Source of the DNA: Saprospiraceae bacterium
Lineage (GTDB): Bacteria; Bacteroidota; Bacteroidia; Chitinophagales; Saprospiraceae
DNA length: 64,000 bases
Assembly: GCA_016787525.1 (NCBI GenBank)
Contig: JAEUUP010000092.1
Span: forward strand, 62,001-126,000
Direction: 5' to 3'
The position numbers and the translations under genes are program-made. The notes below the pieces were generated by a model. It ran no database searches, was not told the origin of the DNA, and saw only the letters and a program-made list of their open reading frames with translations. Below, one piece after another: positions 18,441-26,674 of the stretch; position 1 is the first letter of the stretch, and the number at the start of each line of letters is the position of its first letter.

Positions 18441-19325
18441 TCAGTTTGGCGGATGATTTTTAACATCACTGTATAGATAAAGAATAGGTAAACGCGTGTG
18501 CAACGACAAGTCTTTAGAAACACTGTGGTGGTTAAAACTTTCCCAAAAGCCACGATGATGCGATACCACTACAACCAAATCCATGTTGTGCTTGTGTGCA
18601 TAGTTCCAAATACCAGCCATCACCGATTTAGATGTCACTGAAGCGACATCGTGTGGCAAGTCGGGCGCATATTCGTTGATATAGTTCCTAAAAAAGAAGC
18701 GCATGGGTTCAGTCAACTCGTCTTTAGGTTCGACATTGATATGCACAAAGTGCAGACATGCCATGAAGTATTTGGCCCAATCTACTGCTATACGCACGGT
18801 TTTGGGCTTTGCAGAGTCATCTGAGGCGGCATACAGTATATTGTGAATACCTTGAAAGTCTGCCTTTTGTGGCACTAATAACACAGGGCATTGTGCGCTC
18901 TGTGATACTTCAACAGCGACACTACCCAAAAGACGGTCGAACCATTTTTTCTCACCTGATGTACCTAAAACCAGCAGATCTACTGAGGGGTCTTTTGATA
19001 TTTCGATAAGCACATCGGGGGTGAAGCCCATTTTTACTTCCGTAGTGACTGGCACATGGCTCACCACAATGGTATCACTGCCTAAGACCTCTTCTGTTTC
19101 GTGTATGAAGTCAGACATTCGTTGCTCATTCAAGGTCTGCAATTCAGCGATACTGGGCGTATATTCATTCAACTCAGGTCTCGATGGATTGACAAAGACC
19201 TGATAAGCATGAACAACCTTTAAGGATGCTTGAAAACGGCTCGCCAAACGGTGGGCATAGTGGTAGGCAATACGTGAAGCATCTGAAAAGTCTGTTGCTA
19301 CGACGATATTTTTAAATGTTTTCAT
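18441..19325 (-). CDS. Universal stress protein, two UspA domains (paralogue)
   Basis: 294 residues with two UspA domains. Domain 1 holds VATDFSDASRIAYHYA and VLGTSGEKKWFDRLLGSVAVEV with CPVLLVPQK; domain 2 starts near 160. It is clearly related to the gene at 17383-18228 and probably arose by duplication. It lies upstream of the multi-hairpin element (copy 2). A dispersed-motif copy encodes KDPSVD in place of part of the loop before the nucleotide-binding strand. Confidence 0.9.
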   Translation of the reverse strand: MKTFKNIVVATDFSDASRIAYHYAHRLASRFQASLKVVHAYQVFVNPSRPELNEYTPSIAELQTLNEQRMSDFIHETEEVLGSDTIVVSHVPVTTEVKMGFTPDVLIEISKDPSVDLLVLGTSGEKKWFDRLLGSVAVEVSQSAQCPVLLVPQKADFQGIHNILYAASDDSAKPKTVRIAVDWAKYFMACLHFVHINVEPKDELTEPMRFFFRNYINEYAPDLPHDVASVTSKSVMAGIWNYAHKHNMDLVVVVSHHRGFWESFNHHSVSKDLSLHTRLPILYLYSDVKNHPPN

Positions 19326-19374
19326 AGTTAGTTAGTAGTTAAGGGGTGGGCATAACTAAAAACAGTATTAAATA

Positions 19375-19530
19375 GGCACAGACTGTTTTTCCTACGGAAA
19401 AAAGCGAGCATTGCCCTTTTCTTATGCGAGCCTATATTTTTTTTGGTGAGCCCCAAAAATATAGGCTCGCTCCATAAAAAATTCTTTTTCGCACGCCTTT
19501 CGCCTATGGCGAAACAGTGCGAAACCTGTA
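19375..19530 (-). repeat. Multi-hairpin intergenic element, copy 2
   Basis: The gap 19326-19668 has no gene. Read on the minus strand it repeats the layout of 16667-16810: CACTGTTTCG, hairpin TTTCGCC/GGCGAAA (plus coordinates 19498-19514), GGCGT, a T run, then a 16-bp stem (19426-19441 with 19455-19470) and a third hairpin TTTTTCC/GGAAAAA near 19387-19403. Stem sequences differ from copy 1 while pairing is kept. Confidence 0.6.
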
Positions 19531-19599
19531 TATTTAACAATATTTAGTTATGCCCACCCCTCAGTTAGTAGTTGACTGGTTATTGGTCATTATGAGATT

Positions 19600-19647
19600 G
19601 GGTAGTGGTCATTATGTCGTTTTTTTTAGCACTAATGACCACTACCC
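19600..19647 (-). terminator. Hairpin after the CBS-domain gene
   Basis: Arms GGGTAGTGGTCATTA (19600-19614) and TAATGACCACTACCC (19633-19647) form a perfect 15-bp stem. It lies 22 bp past the stop of the CBS gene (19669). There is a T-rich loop but no T run after the stem on the minus strand, so termination may be Rho-assisted or weak. Confidence 0.5.
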
Positions 19648-19668
19648 CATCACAGAATGACCCATCCA

Positions 19669-20112
19669 CTAAACCTTATAATCTGAATCGTGTATGGTTT
19701 CGTTTGATAGTGCATTGATGATGTCGTAGGTGGTGACAATGCCCACCAATTCATCATCTTGCACAACAGGCAGGGCATGGAAGCGATTGACCTTAAAGAC
19801 TTCAAGCACGACATTGATGCGGTCGTCAGGCTCAACCTTTGCCAATTTCGATGTCATAATCTCCTTCACGCGATGCACCTTTAGCAGTGTATCGTTCACG
19901 AAATTGTCATCGAAGTGGCGATTGAGGGTTTTGTAATAGACATCAAAATCTGTTTTGCTGACCATACCCACCAAGGTATCGTGGCGTACCACAGGTAAAT
20001 GGTGGATATTGTGTTGTGCAAAAATGTCTTTGACCATCGCCAATTCGTCCTCTGGGCCGATGGCGATTACCTTTTTGGTCATAATGCTGGAAACGGGTGC
20101 TAAGATATTCAT
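19669..20112 (-). CDS. Tandem CBS-domain protein (paralogue)
   Basis: 147 residues, two CBS motifs (about 7-60 and 83-140), closely similar in plan to the protein at 15229-15669. It likely binds adenine nucleotides as a Bateman module. It lies 42 bp downstream of the DUF2892 gene on the same strand and is probably cotranscribed from that gene's FNR-box promoter, which would put it in the low-oxygen set. Confidence 0.87.
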   Translation of the reverse strand: MNILAPVSSIMTKKVIAIGPEDELAMVKDIFAQHNIHHLPVVRHDTLVGMVSKTDFDVYYKTLNRHFDDNFVNDTLLKVHRVKEIMTSKLAKVEPDDRINVVLEVFKVNRFHALPVVQDDELVGIVTTYDIINALSNETIHDSDYKV

Positions 20113-20154
20113 TGTATTGGTCGCGTTAAATGGTGAATGAATGTGTATTGCTGT

Positions 20155-20373
20155 TTAATGTTCTTTCTTAGTCGCATGGTTGATGCCCATCAACTCGTAG
20201 AGGGGACACCAGCCGAGTATGGCTGTGATGAATAAAATGGGTGCTACTGGTACTAAAATGAAGAAAATAGACGACACATAGTGACCTAAGAACCCACCCA
20301 AAAGGGCAATAAGCATACCACCGAAAAAGCGGTAAATGTTTTCTAACATGCTGAGATTAGTCTGGAATTTCAT
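20155..20373 (-). CDS. DUF2892 small membrane protein (YgaP-like)
   Basis: 72 residues with two membrane helices (FGGMLIALLGGFLGHYV and FFILVPVAPILFITAILGWCPLYELMGI). This DUF2892 hairpin domain is seen alone or fused to rhodanese in YgaP. The conserved GWCPLYELMG end is present. Its promoter carries three FNR-type boxes, so it is probably induced under low oxygen. Confidence 0.85.
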   Translation of the reverse strand: MKFQTNLSMLENIYRFFGGMLIALLGGFLGHYVSSIFFILVPVAPILFITAILGWCPLYELMGINHATKKEH

Positions 20374-20420
20374 AACTGATGTATTTTAAATTGTTGAACA
20401 ATATTTTTTCTTTGATGATA

Positions 20421-20514
20421 CAAAGTTCAACTATTCTTAAAGCGTGGGCGATGAGGGGAGTCAATGTAGGCAGTGACTTTGGTCAGTTGGGGCAATTATT
20501 GATGACTTTGGTCA
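20421..20514 (-). promoter_or_regulatory. FNR-type box promoter of the DUF2892/CBS genes
   Basis: Minus-strand element GAACTTTG (20428-20421) is preceded by boxes TGAGGGGAGTCA (20452-20463), TGACTTTGGTCA (20474-20485) and a second TGACTTTGGTCA (20503-20514). The first two are centred 22 bp apart, and the proximal one is 35 bp from the TTTG centre. The third is 29 bp further and could also serve the divergent lipoprotein gene. Confidence 0.75.
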
Positions 20515-20583
20515 TTTTCTTACTGAGGGGGGTAGTGAATTAGAACTATTCTCACTAATTTTAACAAAAAATAATGAGATTCA

Positions 20584-21792
20584 ATGACAAAGCTCTACCC
20601 TTTCTTCTGTTTATGTTTGGTTGTGCTATTTTCTCATTGCCACAAAGAGGAAACGCTTGATGCAGCCATTCCCAATTATCTATCCAGCAATCGGATTTTG
20701 GTGGATGTGACTGAGGCTAAATCCCTCAATCCTTATCTCAATGACAGTCTGATGAAGGCGAATGACATTGTTATGGTAGGCGAAAACCACTCGGTGTCCA
20801 ACAATGCGCCCAACCGCCTGCTTTTCATTCGGGGGGTGCATCAATTTACGGATACCTTGTACTACTTTCCTGAACTGAGTTTTGCGGCCTGTCAACTACT
20901 CAATCATTATCTCAAAACGGGTGATGAGGTACTTTTGCAGTTCCTATACACCAACTACAAGGGTAGCTTGGAATATACCAAAGAGAACTATGCTTTTTGG
21001 CAAGACTTACGCGCCTATACACAGGGCTTGGCTAGCACCAAAAAGCTGATAGTGGTCGGTCTGGATTTAGAGCATCAGTCGCTCAATGCACTGCGGTATA
21101 TGCGGCTGTTGTTCGAGAGTCCACCCCCTCAGTCTATTGACACGATTGTGACCAATATCAAGAACAAAGCGAGTTTGAACTATCGCCTTGCGAGTGACCA
21201 GAATTGGTTGCGGCAATACCGTGAATTAATACTGTCGAATCAGTCGGCGTTCCGTTCTTATCTGGGTGATAAATACAACGACTTGGAGTTCACCCTTATC
21301 AATATGCAACAGACAGTTGACTTTATGATCTCTAATTCTTCTTTGCCACTCCGTGAGAATAAAATTTGGGACAACTTCAAACGCCTTTATCCGACCTTAC
21401 CACAAGGCAAATGGTTTGGTCAATGGGGGTCGTACCATGCTTTGCAGCGGTCATCAACCCACCCTGCTTTGGCCAGCTTTATGCGCTACAATCTTGAGTC
21501 ACCTGTCAAGGGTCGGGTGGTGACGTTCTTCTCTTTTTATGAGAATTGTAATTACATGAATCCCAATACAGGCGATGCGTTTAGGCTCACCAATATCCAA
21601 TCAGAGAACCCATTTAGTCCGTTGGCGACGACCAGCTACACGGCTTTTAAGTTGGATAAAGCCGACTCGCCCTTCCGTTCACGAATGTTGTGGTGGGGGA
21701 CAGAGGAAAAATTGACGGAAGGCAATACGCTCGACTATTTCCAGTATGTTCTCTATGTGAAGAACTCATCAGCGATGAAGATTTATAAATGA
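20584..21792 (+). CDS. Lipoprotein with an EreA/ChaN-like (erythromycin esterase/Tiki) fold
   Basis: 402 residues. The signal ends in a lipobox (LFSHC, Cys19), so it is a lipoprotein. The hallmark is MVGENHSVSN near residue 65, the GEnH motif of the EreA/ChaN-like superfamily, followed by helical segments and LIVVGLDLEHQ. Family members include erythromycin esterases, haem-binding ChaN and Tiki proteases, so the activity cannot be fixed. It is divergent from the FNR-controlled DUF2892 operon. Confidence 0.6.
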   Translation: MTKLYPFFCLCLVVLFSHCHKEETLDAAIPNYLSSNRILVDVTEAKSLNPYLNDSLMKANDIVMVGENHSVSNNAPNRLLFIRGVHQFTDTLYYFPELSFAACQLLNHYLKTGDEVLLQFLYTNYKGSLEYTKENYAFWQDLRAYTQGLASTKKLIVVGLDLEHQSLNALRYMRLLFESPPPQSIDTIVTNIKNKASLNYRLASDQNWLRQYRELILSNQSAFRSYLGDKYNDLEFTLINMQQTVDFMISNSSLPLRENKIWDNFKRLYPTLPQGKWFGQWGSYHALQRSSTHPALASFMRYNLESPVKGRVVTFFSFYENCNYMNPNTGDAFRLTNIQSENPFSPLATTSYTAFKLDKADSPFRSRMLWWGTEEKLTEGNTLDYFQYVLYVKNSSAMKIYK

Positions 21793-21836
21793 GCGGTGGG
21801 TCGGGGGTCGTCTCAGTGTTCTATCAAGGCTGTTGC

Positions 21837-22538
21837 TCAATGACAAACAGGAGCGGGTGTGAGCATCCAGAATACTGAGGGGTCCACGGAGAAGGCTCTG
21901 TAAATGAGGAAGACACCTAAAGCGAATTGATAGACGGGAATGAACCGATAGAAACGACGCACTGCTGAGCGATGCAAACCCCTGCTCGCTAAGACGGTTG
22001 CCAACATCAAAGGCATCGTACCGAGACCAAATAAGGACATGTACGCAGCTCCTTCGATGGGGTTGAAGGTCATCAAGGAGGCGGCTATTGCCCAATAGAC
22101 GATACCGCAGGGCATCAAACCGTTGAGCATACCCAAAGCGAAAAAGCCACTTCTATGTTTCATAAACTGGGCAAACAATCCTCTGATGCGTTGTGAAAAG
22201 TGGCGGTTCAAGAAGGCATCTAATTGTTCTAGGCCTTGCCTTTTGATGGCGACTACTATGAATAACAAACCAAAAAGAACTGACAGTGCTTGACTGAAGC
22301 CAACCACTGCCAGCCCTCTACCCAAAAATCCGAACAACAACCCCAGAAAGGTATATGTTACTATACGCCCTATGTTGTAGGTTAGGGTCTCAATAAAAAC
22401 CCGCCCACGTAGTTTGTTCCAAAACGATGGTGCTGAATGCCCCCCCTCAGTATAAGGCAACATCATAGCGATGGGGCCACACATCCCAACGCAATGTAAG
22501 CTGCTAACGAGTCCAAGTATGAGAGCTGTGTATAACAT
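21837..22538 (-). CDS. TauE/UreH-like membrane protein of the cbb3 locus
   Basis: 233 residues, about six membrane helices. The start MLYTALILGLVSSLHCVGMCGPIAMMLPY is the signature of the sulfite-exporter/UreH-like family that follows ccoGH in many bacteria. The Cys and His of HCVGMCGP suggest a metal, likely copper, in oxidase assembly; this is inference from context. Two dispersed-motif copies lie within (YTEGGH with a seven-C run, and VDPSVF). Confidence 0.82.
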   Translation of the reverse strand: MLYTALILGLVSSLHCVGMCGPIAMMLPYTEGGHSAPSFWNKLRGRVFIETLTYNIGRIVTYTFLGLLFGFLGRGLAVVGFSQALSVLFGLLFIVVAIKRQGLEQLDAFLNRHFSQRIRGLFAQFMKHRSGFFALGMLNGLMPCGIVYWAIAASLMTFNPIEGAAYMSLFGLGTMPLMLATVLASRGLHRSAVRRFYRFIPVYQFALGVFLIYRAFSVDPSVFWMLTPAPVCH

Positions 22539-22620
22539 TTTGATTGATTGTTATTAATTGATTATTGCCTTTTGTCGGGCTTCCTTTACTTGATTGCCCT
22601 ATTGGGCAAAACTTTTTGGT

Positions 22621-22730
22621 TCTCTGATAGTTTTTGTGGATATAATACAAGATAAATCGAGAATACGTATCCTTTTGAAGTATCCGATACGTGACCCCCT
22701 CAGTATTAGAGCCACGAAATTGTCAGCGAG
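22621..22730 (-). mobile_element. MITE-like element, copy B (degenerate ends)
   Basis: This ~110-bp stretch is the reverse complement of 26675-26789. Shared parts are the end TGATAGTTTTTGTGG, the ATAATACAAGATAAATCGAG block, the ACGTATCC/GTATCCGATACGT hairpin and the TACTGAGGGGGTCACG block. One terminal repeat is intact (22621-22639) and the other has decayed (22712-22729). It has no coding capacity. It lies between the TauE-like gene and ccoH. Confidence 0.72.
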
Positions 22731-22748
22731 CTACCTTTTTTATAAGAA

Positions 22749-23195
22749 TCAGTGGGCGATGACCAATGACTGCTCTTTATAATAATCCTTGTCGGCCGCT
22801 TTCCAATCTACTTTTATCTTCCATAAACCAGCTTTGAGGGATTGAGTGGGTACTTCTACCCTACTATTGGCATCGGGCTTTATGTCTATGTCCACGTCCG
22901 TCCCTGTCTGTGAGGGGCGGAATAGGAGGATTTTGCCCGTGGGGCTTGGCAAGTCTGTCGGGAATGACAGTACGATGAAGTCGCCCAGTGAGTCTAAAGT
23001 AACCTTTAGGTCAGTCTTCAATGCTCTGGCATTCTGCATTTTGACATAGTGGGTTTGGTAGTTGATGTCGTCTTCGTAGTAGTCTTTTTTGACCAAACCG
23101 ACATCGTATTTGGTGGTGTTTAAGGCAAATGCTAACATAGAGGCAGCAAATAGACCATAAACAAGTGCGATTCCTTTTCCCCAATTGAGTTTCAT
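22749..23195 (-). CDS. ccoH: CcoH/FixH family cbb3 oxidase assembly protein
   Basis: 148 residues. One N-terminal membrane helix (GIALVYGLFAASMLAFAL) is followed by VKKDYYEDDINYQ, the FixH signature, and a periplasmic beta domain. CcoH is needed for stable assembly of cbb3 oxidase in rhizobia and Rhodobacter. It is downstream of ccoG with a 93-bp gap that holds a 19-bp inverted repeat. Confidence 0.9.
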   Translation of the reverse strand: MKLNWGKGIALVYGLFAASMLAFALNTTKYDVGLVKKDYYEDDINYQTHYVKMQNARALKTDLKVTLDSLGDFIVLSFPTDLPSPTGKILLFRPSQTGTDVDIDIKPDANSRVEVPTQSLKAGLWKIKVDWKAADKDYYKEQSLVIAH

Positions 23196-23233
23196 TGTTG
23201 CTATTTTTTTATTCGTTATTAGTTATGGGAGTC

Positions 23234-23282
23234 TTCGTTATGAGCTATGGGTTATTTTAAAACACCCATAACTCATAACGAA
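23234..23282. repeat. 19-bp inverted repeat between ccoG and ccoH
   Basis: Arms 23234-23252 and 23264-23282 (core CGTTATGAG and CTCATAACG) pair over 19 bp with one mismatch and a loop of 11 nt. It starts 6 bp past the ccoG stop. It may act as an mRNA-stabilising or partial stop signal between ccoG and ccoH. Confidence 0.6.
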
Positions 23283-23288
23283 AACCTG

Positions 23289-24818
23289 TTAGTACATCGG
23301 GCCGACGAAGCTGGTTTTGACTTTGTCCATGAGCTTATTGTCGGAATAGACTTCTATGTAGAGCGTGGTTTTGACCCCTGTCAATTTTGATTTGTCCATC
23401 TCTATAAAAAATGCCCCTTCTGACATTTTACCTGCTGATACTGAGGGGGCCGTTGTTGCACCCACGAATTTGAGAACACCTGCGTCGTCTTTGATTTTTA
23501 ATACCAAAGGCATGTCTTTATGCGTCTTGTTCACAATCTGAAAGGTGTATAAATTGCTGATGTGCTGGGCATCTACCTCTTGGAACATCTGACCTGGACT
23601 GCGCAAAACGGTGGTTTCAATGTCGGAACGACCTGTCAAAAGAAAAACATCTAAGCCTAAAAGAATGGCTAAGACCACCGAATAGGCCGCTACACGGACG
23701 GTGAATATTTTGCGTTTACCCGCCTTGATGCCATTGAGTGAGTCGTAGCGAATCAAGCCTTTGGGGCGATTGACTTTGACCATCACCTCGTCGCACGCAT
23801 CAATACAGGCCGTGCAATTGGTGCATTCCAGCTGCGTGCCGTTGCGTATGTCAATGCCTGTGGGGCAGACTTGGACACACAAGTTGCAATCAATACAGTC
23901 GCCCACAACTCTCTTAGGTGGTTCGACGACTGTTGCTGTCTCTTGGATACTCTCCAGTATATTTTTTGCCGCTCTGGCCGCCGCACATTCTTCGCAGTCG
24001 GGGCAATCGCTTTTGCAGGGTTCTTTGCGGAGGGGTTCTTTCTGCTTTTTGATTTTGCCACGGGGTTCACCGCGCACAAAGTCATAGGCCACGACGATGC
24101 TATCGGGTACAAGCAAAACACTTTGTAAACGACCATACGGACAAATAGTGGTACACACTTGCTCACGCATACGGGCGAATACGCCATAGAACACAAATGA
24201 GAAAAGAATCATGGCAGCAAATCCGCCCACATGCTGGGTCACAGGTTCGCTGATGATTTTAGTCACCTCTTTCATACCTATGACGTATGCCAAAAAATAG
24301 TTGGCAACCACCACCGCTATGAGGAAGAAGATGGCGTGTTTGAGGGCCTTTTTTCTTATTTTCTCGGCAGACCAATCGGCGTTGTTGAGGCGGCGTTGGG
24401 CATTGGCATCCCCTTCAATCCAGTATTCGATGCGGCGGAATATCATTTCCATAAACACCGTCTGTGGACACACCCACCCGCAGAATAATCGCCCGAACAC
24501 CACTGTGAACAAAACAATGAACACAATGAATGTTAACATAGCCAAGACAAAAAGGTGGAAGTCTTGTGGCATAAACAATAAGCCAAAGATGATAAACTTG
24601 CGCTCCAATACATTGAGCAAAAATATGGGTTCACCTTGGTGTGTGATGAAGGGCAGCGTCAAGAAGATGGCTAAAAAGCCTACTGTTGTCCATGTACGGG
24701 CGTTATAGAAGCGACCTGATGGTTTTTTTGGATAGAGCCAGACGCGTTTACCGTCCTTGCCAATCGTGGCGACGCTGTCGCGATAGGCTTCTGTGTCATG
24801 TTCAAATTCTTCGTACAT
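23289..24818 (-). CDS. ccoG: Cytochrome oxidase accessory protein CcoG (FixG/RdxA), polyferredoxin
   Basis: 509 residues. Membrane helices flank cytoplasmic Fe-S motifs: CGWVCPQTVFMEMIFRRIEYWIEG, CTTICPYGRLQS, an extra CKSDCPDCEECAAAR cluster, then two 4Fe-4S motifs (DCIDCNLCVQVCPTGID and CTNCTACIDACDE). A C-terminal Ig-like FixG domain (about 390-509) lies in the periplasm. CcoG reduces copper for cbb3 assembly. The 445-bp leader contains the 44-bp tandem array. Confidence 0.94.
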   Translation of the reverse strand: MYEEFEHDTEAYRDSVATIGKDGKRVWLYPKKPSGRFYNARTWTTVGFLAIFLTLPFITHQGEPIFLLNVLERKFIIFGLLFMPQDFHLFVLAMLTFIVFIVLFTVVFGRLFCGWVCPQTVFMEMIFRRIEYWIEGDANAQRRLNNADWSAEKIRKKALKHAIFFLIAVVVANYFLAYVIGMKEVTKIISEPVTQHVGGFAAMILFSFVFYGVFARMREQVCTTICPYGRLQSVLLVPDSIVVAYDFVRGEPRGKIKKQKEPLRKEPCKSDCPDCEECAAARAAKNILESIQETATVVEPPKRVVGDCIDCNLCVQVCPTGIDIRNGTQLECTNCTACIDACDEVMVKVNRPKGLIRYDSLNGIKAGKRKIFTVRVAAYSVVLAILLGLDVFLLTGRSDIETTVLRSPGQMFQEVDAQHISNLYTFQIVNKTHKDMPLVLKIKDDAGVLKFVGATTAPSVSAGKMSEGAFFIEMDKSKLTGVKTTLYIEVYSDNKLMDKVKTSFVGPMY

Positions 24819-24940
24819 GATGTCTGATTTATGGATTGATGTTGTCGGATTTAATTGAATTTAAGTATTAGTGTGTCAAAGGGGTGCTTAATAAAATCAT
24901 CCCTTACGGGGTTTTTCTTTAGCTTGTCGTTTCAATATTG

Positions 24941-25256
24941 ATGACAACTGTGTCATCTTTTTTATGACACCTATGTCATTTTTTATGACAGGGGGGTCAC
25001 CTTTTTCATGATACCCCTAGCACTTTTTATGACAGGGGGGTCACCTTTTTCATGATACCCCTAGCACTTTTTATGACAGGGGTATCACCTTTTTTATGAT
25101 ACCCCTAGCACTTTTTATGACAGGGGTATCATCTTTTTTATGATACCCCTAGCACTTTTTATGACAGGGGGATCATCTTTTTCATGATACCCCTAGCACT
25201 TTTTATGACAGGGGGGTCATCTTTTTTATGATACCCCTAGCACTTTTTATGACAAT
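24941..25256. repeat. Tandem 44-bp repeat array between ccoP and ccoG
   Basis: The 445-bp gap between ccoP and ccoG holds two short palindromes (ATGACA-N4-TGTCAT at 24941 and 24964), then six units of exactly 44 bp, marked by the AG of CCCCTAGCAC at 25019, 25063, 25107, 25151, 25195 and 25239. Each unit holds a potential hairpin, perfect in units 3 and 4 (AGGGGTATCAT with ATGATACCCCT). ATGAYA recurs every 21-23 bp and T tracts every ~22 bp. There are no spacers, so it is not CRISPR. Confidence 0.92.
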
Positions 25257-25263
25257 GTGTACC

Positions 25264-26271
25264 TTATTTTTTAGCAACCGTGTCTTTCTTAGCAGCAGGT
25301 GCGGCAGTCGTTGCTTTTGCGCCTGTTGAATCTGCGGCTGGTGCGGCCCCCTCAGTAGTGGCTACATATTTTTCACCTTGTGGTGCTTTAGGATTCGGTG
25401 GATTAGTGCCTTTCAATGTCAAGATGTAGCTGGCAACTTTTTGTATTTCACTGGCAGACAATTGACCTTGCCAAGAAATCATCCCTTTGTCAGGTACACC
25501 ATGTTTGATGGTTGAAAACACATTTTTGATACCACCACCATGCAACCAATATTCGTCGGTCATATTAGGGCCTACGCCACCCTCGCCTTTCTGACCATGA
25601 CAAGCGGCACATTTGCCCGTGAATATGCCCTGACCATCGCCCAATGCCTTGGCATCTGTCAATGCAGTGACATTGTTTTCGTTGACCAGATTGGCTTGAC
25701 GTTCTGCAACCTCTGCTTTTAGGATTTCACCTTTGCGCACTTGCTCTTTGTATTCTGCCAACATACCCTTGGTTTCACTTGTATTGAAATAGTGGTAGTA
25801 GCCCAAATAGCCTACGGCAAATATGACGGTCACATAGAACATAGAGACCCACCAAGGTGGTAAGCGGTTGTCGAGTTCGTAGATACCATCATGTGGGTGA
25901 TTAATCATGATGTCTGCTTCTTTCTCGATAGCCACTGCACCCGTCCCTACGAGTTGGAAGCGCAATTTGTCGAGCCAAGTTTGTTTGCTGGCCGCTTCTT
26001 TGACGGCTTCGGCGATGTCACGACCTTGTTCTTTGGCGATAGCCGTGGTCAATAGGTCTTGATACATTTTCATCGTGCGCATCACGACGAAGCCCACGAC
26101 TGTCACCATCAGACCGATGACACCCAAAAAGACCCATTGCATCAAGCTATTGAACTCTTCTACGCCCGATACGGGTTTGGCGGCAGCAGCATCTGTTTCG
26201 GCTGCCATAGCTGCGGTTGCTGTCAAGAGCAGCATGAGGGCAGCCATTATATGTTGTTTTTTAGTCTTCAT
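25264..26271 (-). CDS. ccoP: cbb3 oxidase subunit CcoP, single c-type haem form
   Basis: 335 residues. There is an N-terminal hydrophobic helix (about 50-70), a central helix (VSMFYVTVIFAVGYLGYYHYF) after the conserved NRLPPWW, and one cytochrome c domain with CAACHGQKGEGG and the distal Met in HGVPDKGMISW. Classical CcoP has two haem c sites; only one CxxCH is present. The C-terminal 35 residues are Ala/Lys-rich. It passes electrons to CcoO/CcoN. Confidence 0.92.
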   Translation of the reverse strand: MKTKKQHIMAALMLLLTATAAMAAETDAAAAKPVSGVEEFNSLMQWVFLGVIGLMVTVVGFVVMRTMKMYQDLLTTAIAKEQGRDIAEAVKEAASKQTWLDKLRFQLVGTGAVAIEKEADIMINHPHDGIYELDNRLPPWWVSMFYVTVIFAVGYLGYYHYFNTSETKGMLAEYKEQVRKGEILKAEVAERQANLVNENNVTALTDAKALGDGQGIFTGKCAACHGQKGEGGVGPNMTDEYWLHGGGIKNVFSTIKHGVPDKGMISWQGQLSASEIQKVASYILTLKGTNPPNPKAPQGEKYVATTEGAAPAADSTGAKATTAAPAAKKDTVAKK

Positions 26272-26484
26272 TAATCTTTGATTTTAATTAAAACGCCATG
26301 TCCCACTGAGAGGGTATCAAGGTATTTTGATTAGTAACTCGGATAAAATAAAATCTATTGAGACCGTTTTTCTCTGCCTCAACCTTTAGAATAGGGTGTC
26401 AGGAGAATCTTGTTTAGATAGTCTATCCAAAAGATGGAGGCAGAGACAAAAACGATCTGCGGTTGATTCATTTAGGCGTACTGT

Positions 26485-26658
26485 TTAGTCTTGTTTTGTG
26501 CCGTCCTCTAATGGTAAGCTCGACATCTTGCTGACTTGTTTTTTATTCATGAGAAACAAATAAGCCAACGTACCAATGAAGACGAGTAAGAACAGTACCA
26601 ACGGAACGCCCGCCATCAAATCACGACCCTCTTGGGTTCTTAAAAGATATTTGAACAT
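26485..26658 (-). CDS. ccoQ: CcoQ-like small subunit of cbb3 oxidase
   Basis: 57 residues from ATG 26658 (MFKYLLRTQEGRDLMAGVP), with one membrane helix. A longer frame reaches ATG 26697, but its 13 extra residues come from the terminal repeat of the MITE-like element, so the shorter start is preferred. Position between ccoNO and ccoP fits CcoQ/FixQ. The element insertion separates it from ccoNO by 298 bp. Confidence 0.7.
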   Translation of the reverse strand: MFKYLLRTQEGRDLMAGVPLVLFLLVFIGTLAYLFLMNKKQVSKMSSLPLEDGTKQD

Positions 26659-26674
26659 GACTTTATTATTTGAT

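Noticed and set aside
24301..24708. Open frame of 135 codons on the plus strand opposite ccoG
   Set aside because: It is antisense to a well-supported gene, has biased composition and no recognisable features.
24941..25256. The 44-bp array as a CRISPR
   Set aside because: Units are directly adjacent with no unique spacers, and no cas genes are present.
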